From Candidatus Coatesiibacteriota bacterium (GTDB taxonomy: Bacteria > JAFGND01): DNA of 11,226 bases. The position numbers and the translations under genes were made by a program. The stretch lies in NCBI GenBank assembly GCA_016927185.1, contig JAFGND010000038.1, positions 1 to 11,226 of the forward strand, read 5' to 3'. The notes under the pieces are model-generated. The model did no database searches. It was not told the DNA's origin and saw nothing but the letters and a program-made list of their open reading frames with translations. Below, piece after piece: positions 7,416 to 11,226 of the stretch. How positions within the stretch are numbered: the first letter of the stretch is position 1; every line of letters begins with the position of its first letter.

Positions 7416-7845
7416 GAACTCTCTCCCAGTTTTCAATATCACCTTTCACTATATGAAAGACTAAATTAGCCTTTATATTTCTTATTCCCTTAAGTTCTTG
7501 ATATTTATTAAAGTCCCTTATTCTCAGTTTTTCAAGAAGATGGTTGTATTCATAAAGGATCTGTCCGTCATTTACTGGAATTGCATCATGTAATTCATTG
7601 GCATGCAGAATTTTACTGAAATCAAATCCGAAATCTCTTCTTATTGATTCTTCATGTATTGTAACAAGATAAGAACCAATTGCTTGCAGTGGTTCACAAT
7701 ATTCCATGAATCGTGCAAGCTGAGGATGATTTCTGTAAGCTTTTGTCTTTCCAGAAATTACAGCCTGCGCAAGAAGCGATTCCCTCCACAGGGCTGTAAG
7801 TCCTTTTGTATCAAGATATTCAGGGCTTATTGACCAGAGCCTCAT
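7390..7845 (-). CDS. Pyrimidine dimer DNA glycosylase family protein (Pyr_excise)
   Basis: The N-terminus MRLWSISPEYLDTKGLTALW, followed by RESLLAQAVISGKTKAYRNH and PQLARF, is characteristic of the bacterial branch of the Pyr_excise family, annotated as pyrimidine dimer DNA glycosylase/endonuclease V. The phage T4 member, DenV, excises UV-induced cyclobutane dimers and nicks the abasic site. The bacterial branch, including this protein, lacks the catalytic Thr at position 2 of T4 DenV, so activity should not be assumed. The product is 151 residues. I chose the ATG at 7845 because the family begins with MRLW and a GAGAAAG lies 7 nt upstream; the TTG at 7881 would add 12 residues with no ribosome site. 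The gene follows the flavin-protein gene by 42 nt and overlaps the acetyltransferase gene. Confidence 0.8.
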   Translation of the reverse strand: MRLWSISPEYLDTKGLTALWRESLLAQAVISGKTKAYRNHPQLARFMEYCEPLQAIGSYLVTIHEESIRRDFGFDFSKILHANELHDAIPVNDGQILYEYNHLLEKLRIRDFNKYQELKGIRNIKANLVFHIVKGDIENWERVHGNHNITR

Positions 7846-7887
7846 GAAAATGCTTTCTCGTATTTTATTAACAGGCAGCAAGTTACA

Positions 7888-8361
7888 TCATTCATTTTCA
7901 CCCTTGAAATCTGATACCTTGCAGGAAATTTCCAGAATATCTATCCTTATTATTGTAACTGTTTCAGACATTTCATCAGTGAATTCAAATACTTTCCCTG
8001 AAACGTGTTCAGTAATAAGGGAAAGGGCATGCTTTTTCTCTTCAGTATCATCAACAAAGAATGCCCTGCCGTTTGCAATAATGCTTTTATACTTGATGCT
8101 TCCCTTGCAAGGTACATCAGGGACCAGATAATCTTCCATTATGTCAAATTCTACACAGACAATGTTATTCTTTTTTAGAATATCGATTTTTTTCCCGACA
8201 TGTGCACAATGGAAGTAAATGGAATTATTTTCATAACCGAAATTGACAGGAACAATGTATGGATGATTATCTTCTGACATCCCAATCCTGCAAACCATTG
8301 TTCCTGCAATTATTTCATCAATAATTTTCCTGTCAGTTATTTCCTTGTCTTTGCGTCTCAT
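7888..8361 (-). CDS. PNPOx-fold flavin-nucleotide-binding protein (NimA-like)
   Basis: The 157-residue protein begins MRRKDKEITDRKIIDEIIAG, then TMVCRIGMSEDNHPYIVPVN followed by FGY, IYFHCAHVGKKIDILKKNN and VCVEFD. This is the common pattern of the pyridoxamine-5'-phosphate-oxidase-like split-barrel family that includes NimA-type nitroimidazole-resistance proteins. Such proteins bind FMN or a related cofactor and act in the cytoplasm; substrates of most members are unknown. The later GRAFFVDDTEEKKHALSLI and HVSGKVFEF fit the same family. Its ATG overlaps the stop of the membrane-protein gene as ATGA, the classical sign of translational coupling, and only a weak AGAG ribosome site precedes it. 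Length is normal for the family. It may share a redox role with WrbA at the operon end, which is inference. Confidence 0.85.
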   Translation of the reverse strand: MRRKDKEITDRKIIDEIIAGTMVCRIGMSEDNHPYIVPVNFGYENNSIYFHCAHVGKKIDILKKNNIVCVEFDIMEDYLVPDVPCKGSIKYKSIIANGRAFFVDDTEEKKHALSLITEHVSGKVFEFTDEMSETVTIIRIDILEISCKVSDFKGENE

Positions 8362-8858
8362 TTCTGCTCTACTTTCTGAATATACTTATGCATCAATTCC
8401 TTGAAACTCATATAATCATTCTTCTCCCTGAATGCTCGTTTAGGTATTATTGTGAAACTGTCCTTCCCGAAATACAGCATTATGAACTCATCATTTTCTT
8501 TTGCATTGGAGTAAAAATCCCATCTGATTTTGGATTGAATTCCTTCTGAAAAAGAATCAAATCCATCTTCATCAACCTTCATTGTCACTTCCTTGCTTAT
8601 TCTTGGTTCCCTCTTGTAAAGCCTTTTCGGAAGAAATGCGTAAACATAGACATTGAGTGATAATGACAGGAGAGAGAGAATGATGCAGAGTAGCCAGATC
8701 ATTGAATATCCCATTGCAAACCAGCATATAGAGCAGAAAACAATGAGTACAAGAGAAAAGAAGATATTAAGCTTGTAATTTTTTATTTTTGAGTAATGAA
8801 AAACAAAAGCTCTCTTGAATTCATCATAACTGAGCTTGTACGTAATTTCGATAATCAT
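8358..8858 (-). CDS. YcxB-like two-pass membrane protein
   Basis: The 166-residue protein starts MIIEITYKLSYDEFKRAFVF, has two adjacent hydrophobic segments (about 31-51 and 52-76), a basic LPKRLYKREPR patch, and then a soluble C-terminal domain with VTMKVDEDGFDSFSEGIQSK, IRWDFYSNAKENDEFIMLYF and FTIIPKRAF. This order (short cytoplasmic N-terminus, TM hairpin, PH-like beta domain with W and IIPKRAF) matches the YcxB-like family, whose function is unknown. I moved the start from 8921 to the ATG at 8858, which has GGAGG 4 nt upstream. The 74-nt gap before it is the largest in the minus-strand run and contains TTGACT (8921 to 8916) but no good -10, so a secondary promoter is possible. The stop overlaps the next start as ATGA. 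Confidence 0.65.
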   Translation of the reverse strand: MIIEITYKLSYDEFKRAFVFHYSKIKNYKLNIFFSLVLIVFCSICWFAMGYSMIWLLCIILSLLSLSLNVYVYAFLPKRLYKREPRISKEVTMKVDEDGFDSFSEGIQSKIRWDFYSNAKENDEFIMLYFGKDSFTIIPKRAFREKNDYMSFKELMHKYIQKVEQK

Positions 8859-8932
8859 TTTCCCTCCATGTAATTTAATGAAAGCGTGCAATGAATGATT
8901 TTTCCCCGAAAGATAAGTCAAGCAAAAAGAAA

Positions 8933-9169
8933 CTATAGCATTTTACTGATAAAGTCATCTCTATTATACTTCCTTTTTCCTTCAGAAATCCATTCCACAA
9001 TTTCACTCCAGAAATACCTGCATCCTGAATTACTGTTTATTCCCATTTTGTAATAGGGAAGCCCTTTCTTGCGCATGAAAGAAAGGGTCTTGTTTGATAT
9101 TTTCAATCTCTCTATGACTTCCCTGCTTGTCAGCATGATTTTGTCTTTTTTCCTTGTTTTATTGTTCAT
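8933..9169 (-). CDS. Small helix-turn-helix protein (MerR/excisionase-like)
   Basis: The 78-residue protein has MLTSREVIERLKISNKTLSF, then MRKKGLPYYKMG, RYFWSEIVEWISEGKR. This is the winged-helix layout of the HTH_17/excisionase-type family: helix-turn-helix, GLPYYKMG wing and the conserved arginine-aromatic-x-x-x-E/D-I/V-x-x-W end. Such proteins bind DNA as small regulators, or as excisionases in mobile elements. The ATG at 9169 overlaps the end of the dehydratase gene by 11 nt, so it is probably translated from the same message; AGGA lies about 9 nt upstream. A second in-frame ATG at 9136 (MLTSRE) would give just the domain. No integrase or attachment site is seen nearby, so a regulator role is more likely than excision. 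Confidence 0.75.
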   Translation of the reverse strand: MNNKTRKKDKIMLTSREVIERLKISNKTLSFMRKKGLPYYKMGINSNSGCRYFWSEIVEWISEGKRKYNRDDFISKML

Positions 9170-10061
9170 ATTTGCTTATCCTGCCAGATGATTTAGACTT
9201 GCTTGAAAGCAGCAAGTTGCATGGAAAAATTCCTGGTGAAAGCGAAAAATAATCCCCTTTGTCTCTGGCAATAACAGTTTCTTCGGGATTTATGAGTATT
9301 TCATGAATTTTCTCTGCCTGCCTCGGAATTCCCTCTGTCACAACCAGCCCCTTTTTTCTTGCCATTTCCCTTATAATCTTGTCAATTCTGTAGGAAGGCA
9401 TTTTGAGTACGCAAATTTCCCCGCCAGGGCTGTGCAGGAGAGTCCTTATCACGAATGTTGCGGCAGCCTCCATGTCAATGAAAAATCTTGTCATCTGCGG
9501 ATTATATATGACTGCCTTCAGAAGACTGTTTTTATCCAGAAGCGAACCTCTTGATGCAATTATATTCCCGTATCTGCACACAGAAAACCTTGTCTTGCAG
9601 TTTCTTGATGCGGCAAGAAATAGCTTTTCAAGAAGCATTTTTGTAGCACCATAAGTATTGATAGGAGAAACTGCCTTGTCAGTGCTTATGCCAGTGCATG
9701 AAATTATTCCATTCTTTCTGCATGCCTCGATTATATTCATTGTTCCCAGGACATTAGTTCTTATAACCTCTTCTGGCTGTATTTCACCTGATTCAATTCT
9801 CTTGAGAGCTGCAGCATGAATAACATAATCAACACCATTAATTGCTTGTTCGAGCCTGTTTTCATCCCTGACATCTCCAAGATAGAAACGAATACTGCAC
9901 TGTAGAAGTGATTGTCTCATTTCTGCCTGTTTCAATTCATCCCTGGAGAAAATCCTTACTTCAGATGCCCCCTGAAGAAGCAGAGTCTTTGCAATAGTCT
10001 GTCCCAATGATCCTGTTCCACCAGTTATCAGGAATTTGCTATTCTTTATCATTTTTTCCAT
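9159..10061 (-). CDS. PseB/CapD-type nucleotide-sugar 4,6-dehydratase
   Basis: The 300-residue extended short-chain dehydrogenase has the NAD(P)-binding loop ITGGTGSLG (12-20), IFSRDELKQAEMRQ, IRFYLGDVRDENRL, GVDYVIHAAALK, the active-site set STDKAVSPINTYGATK (Asp128, Lys129, Tyr137, Lys141) and RYGNIIASRGSLL. This matches the PseB/CapD (Polysacc_synt_2) group, which converts UDP-GlcNAc to a 4-keto-6-deoxy sugar for surface glycans or flagellin glycosylation. The usual RPGEKLHE motif is altered to PRQAEKIHE. No other sugar-pathway gene lies in the window, so the exact substrate is open. I chose the ATG at 10061, which follows AAGGAG by 4 nt; the longer frame from 10118 overlaps the small Cys-rich ORF and adds residues not typical of the family. 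The gene overlaps the helix-turn-helix gene downstream. Confidence 0.88.
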   Translation of the reverse strand: MEKMIKNSKFLITGGTGSLGQTIAKTLLLQGASEVRIFSRDELKQAEMRQSLLQCSIRFYLGDVRDENRLEQAINGVDYVIHAAALKRIESGEIQPEEVIRTNVLGTMNIIEACRKNGIISCTGISTDKAVSPINTYGATKMLLEKLFLAASRNCKTRFSVCRYGNIIASRGSLLDKNSLLKAVIYNPQMTRFFIDMEAAATFVIRTLLHSPGGEICVLKMPSYRIDKIIREMARKKGLVVTEGIPRQAEKIHEILINPEETVIARDKGDYFSLSPGIFPCNLLLSSKSKSSGRISKYEQ

Positions 10062-10092
10062 TATTCTCCTTACAGGAAAGTGCCTGGCTGGC

Positions 10093-10245
10093 TCACCATC
10101 TGCATAAATAGGCACCATCCTCTTTCCTTATACCCTCATGTTCGCATGCTGATTTATCATAATAAATAGCAATACCGCAGAAGTCGCATCTGTAAAGTAC
10201 ATAAATGCTCTCATATGTTGCCGGGAGAAAAGGGTATCTTTTCAG
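10093..10245 (-). CDS. Small Cys-rich, zinc-ribbon-like ORF with probable CTG start
   Basis: Another frame between the 215-residue gene and the dehydratase gene encodes 50 residues beginning LKRYPFLPATYESIYVLYRC and containing RCDFCG, then SACEHEG and YLCRW before TGA. Cys20-x2-Cys23 with Cys34/His36 and Cys48 could bind zinc. There is no ATG, GTG or TTG in this frame. A CTG at 10245, overlapping the previous gene's TGA as CTGA, stands 6 nt after GGGAGG, which would allow coupled initiation. The TGA falls where the fourth Cys of a CxxC pair would be expected (CRW-stop). It may be a real small protein, a frameshifted tail or a decayed zinc-ribbon gene. I do not recognise the family. Confidence 0.45.
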   Translation of the reverse strand: MKRYPFLPATYESIYVLYRCDFCGIAIYYDKSACEHEGIRKEDGAYLCRW

Positions 10246-10889
10246 TTCGAACCTCCCTCTGTTTCATTAGATATATAAGATGCAAGATCTTTCCATTTCT
10301 CTTTTGGAAGCTTGTTAAGTGATGCCACATTGAAGTTCTCCTTAAGAATCTTCAAAATTACATCAGGTTTCTGTTCATGGAACCTCTTGATGAGATCCCT
10401 GGTATCGTGACCTGTCTTCAAGACAGTTATGTATCTTCCTTTATGATAGGCAAGCAACAGGCGCATTTTCTTCCCTGGATAAAGATTCTTCAGTCCATAG
10501 AAATGCTCATCTGTAAAAGAGAATTTGTAGGGAATTTCAGGAAGATAAAAATATAACCTGTAGTTGAGTCTGCAAATACCTTTCTTCCGCTCTAAACAAT
10601 AATATCTTGAGCAAAGAAACTGAGCCTCAAAGTTTTCCCTGGATTGAGCTGAAATCTCTGTTTCAGGAATAGTAGATGCACTATATGCAGGCAGAGAGAA
10701 ATTACAGAATTTCTCGATTATAGGTAATTTGTCTGGAAGAATGATATCAATCTGCCTCCTGAAACGTGTTAATAAATCATCGAAACAATCAACCTCCTGA
10801 TAGTCTTGTCCATCACTTGTTACTTCAAACTTGAACTGGTTGCTTGAGATAACAAGCCTGTAACTTTCATTCCTGTCCTGTGACATCAT
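10242..10889 (-). CDS. Protein of unknown function, 215 residues
   Basis: I do not recognise this protein. It is probably cytoplasmic: no signal peptide or membrane segment is visible. The N-terminal part (YRLVISSNQFKFEV, DGQDYQEVDCFDDLLTRF) reads like beta strands followed by a helix. A central cluster has three cysteines (C93, C98, C106, in FLCSRYYCLERKKGIC), then strands rich in aromatic residues (NYRLYFYLPEIPYKFSF, RLLLAYHKGRYITVLKTG), and a lysine-rich helical C-terminus. AAGGAG stands 5 nt before the ATG at 10889, which overlaps the end of the XRE regulator gene by 23 nt, so the two are co-translated from one message and may form a functional pair. Its stop overlaps the CTG of the Cys-rich ORF. 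Length and coding quality support a real gene. Confidence 0.75.
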   Translation of the reverse strand: MMSQDRNESYRLVISSNQFKFEVTSDGQDYQEVDCFDDLLTRFRRQIDIILPDKLPIIEKFCNFSLPAYSASTIPETEISAQSRENFEAQFLCSRYYCLERKKGICRLNYRLYFYLPEIPYKFSFTDEHFYGLKNLYPGKKMRLLLAYHKGRYITVLKTGHDTRDLIKRFHEQKPDVILKILKENFNVASLNKLPKEKWKDLASYISNETEGGSN

Positions 10890-11133
10890 CTTTTCTCCTT
10901 TTTCTGGAAATCCTCATTGTTCCTCTTTTCGATGATCTGCGAACTGTCTCTATGAAGTCTTTTAAAGACAATCCGTAACCAATCGAGAGTCTTTTTGCAG
11001 TGTCTGGTTTGAGCCTGAAAGGATAACATCCTCTTTCAATCCTGCTGATGATCATTGAATTAACTCCAGTTGTTCTACTCAGCATTATGATCGTAATGCT
11101 CTTTACCATTCTGATTTCATGTAGCGAAAGCAT
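10867..11133 (-). CDS. XRE-family helix-turn-helix regulator
   Basis: The 88-residue protein carries a lambda-repressor-like helix-turn-helix: MLSLHEIRMVKSITIIMLSR, TTGVNSMIISRIERG, then FRLKPDTAKRLSIGYGLSLK. The LSxxTGV...ISRIERG core and LKPxTAKRLS helix are typical of the XRE/HTH_3 family. A strongly basic tail (SSKRGTMRISRKRRKDD) follows. The ATG at 11133 stands 5 nt after a perfect AAGGAG. The longer frame to an ATG at 11199 has its AAGGAG directly abutting the start, so the short form is favoured. It is the first clear gene of the minus-strand run and overlaps the unknown 215-residue gene, so it may regulate its own operon. An antitoxin role for the pair is possible but nothing specific supports it. 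Confidence 0.8.
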   Translation of the reverse strand: MLSLHEIRMVKSITIIMLSRTTGVNSMIISRIERGCYPFRLKPDTAKRLSIGYGLSLKDFIETVRRSSKRGTMRISRKRRKDDVTGQE

Positions 11134-11194
11134 ACTTTCTCCTTCTTTTAGTGACTGAAAAAACCTTAAAATACGTGTTCGACAAGCTTGCCAT
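11117..11194 (-). CDS. Possible 25-codon leader ORF overlapping the XRE start
   Basis: An ATG at 11194 stands 5 nt after AAGGAG (11205 to 11200) and opens a 25-codon frame beginning MASLSNTYFKVFSVTKRRRK. It ends at a TGA (11119 to 11117) located 17 nt inside the XRE gene. Its ribosome site is as good as those of the genes downstream. It may be a leader peptide that couples translation to the regulator, or just a chance frame; I recognise no family. Confidence 0.3.
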   Translation of the reverse strand: MASLSNTYFKVFSVTKRRRKYAFAT

Positions 11195-11226
11195 TTCATC
11201 TCCTTTTTACTTTCTTACACAATATA

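Noticed and set aside
8933-9169. Excisionase of a mobile element
   Set aside because: No integrase, attachment repeats, tRNA junction or transposase in the window.
10062-10118. ATG at 10118 as start of the dehydratase, with an AAGGA site
   Set aside because: The extra 19 residues overlap the Cys-rich frame and precede the family N-terminus; ATG at 10061 has AAGGAG at good spacing. Not fully excluded.
10244-10260. tRNA T-arm-like GTTCGAA (also near 6944-6956)
   Set aside because: No pairing T-stem, anticodon arm or acceptor stem could be built around either copy.

Overview
The window reads as chromosomal DNA of an AT-rich bacterium that uses strong AAGGAG-type Shine-Dalgarno sites and bacterial lipoprotein signal peptides. 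Nothing in it fixes the taxon. Repeat-rich secreted beta-propellers, stand-alone DNA methyltransferases and a mixed set of small enzymes would fit an uncultured environmental lineage, but that is inference. I see no rRNA, tRNA, CRISPR array, transposase or integrase.

Left part (1-3586): a divergent pair of exported beta-propeller loci. A PQQ-type propeller protein with a signal peptide runs off the left edge on the minus strand. Facing away from it are two tandem paralogous lipoproteins (469-1866 and 1878-3296). Each has a lipobox, a Gly-Thr linker made of in-frame hexamer repeats, an Ig-like domain and a seven-bladed WD40-type propeller. Just downstream lies the decayed signal peptide of a third family member (3300-3404), so the array was probably longer once.

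Middle (3587-5125): a plus-strand single-chain enzyme that joins a beta-class DNA methyltransferase to a C-terminal Mrr-like PD-(D/E)XK nuclease domain with a D-QxK signature. It may be a compact restriction-modification protein. It converges on the next block with only a weak AT-only hairpin between them.

Right part (5152-11226): an unbroken minus-strand run of closely packed, often overlapping genes. In transcription order these are: a possible 25-codon leader ORF, an XRE-type regulator, an unrecognised 215-residue protein, a tiny Cys-rich (zinc-ribbon-like) ORF that seems to start at CTG overlapping the previous stop, a PseB/CapD-type nucleotide-sugar 4,6-dehydratase, a small helix-turn-helix protein, a two-pass YcxB-like membrane protein, a PNPOx-fold flavin protein, a pyrimidine-dimer-glycosylase family protein, a GNAT acetyltransferase, a CcrM/M.HinfI-like adenine methyltransferase without the usual C-terminal domain, and WrbA. 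Overlaps and short gaps suggest one or two operons; the largest internal gap is 74 bp at 8859-8932. The content combines DNA methylation and repair, flavin/redox proteins and regulators, but no single pathway explains all members.

Several starts were moved inward from the longest ORF on the basis of Shine-Dalgarno sites, lipoboxes or family N-termini. All functional calls come from reading motifs, not from database searches.
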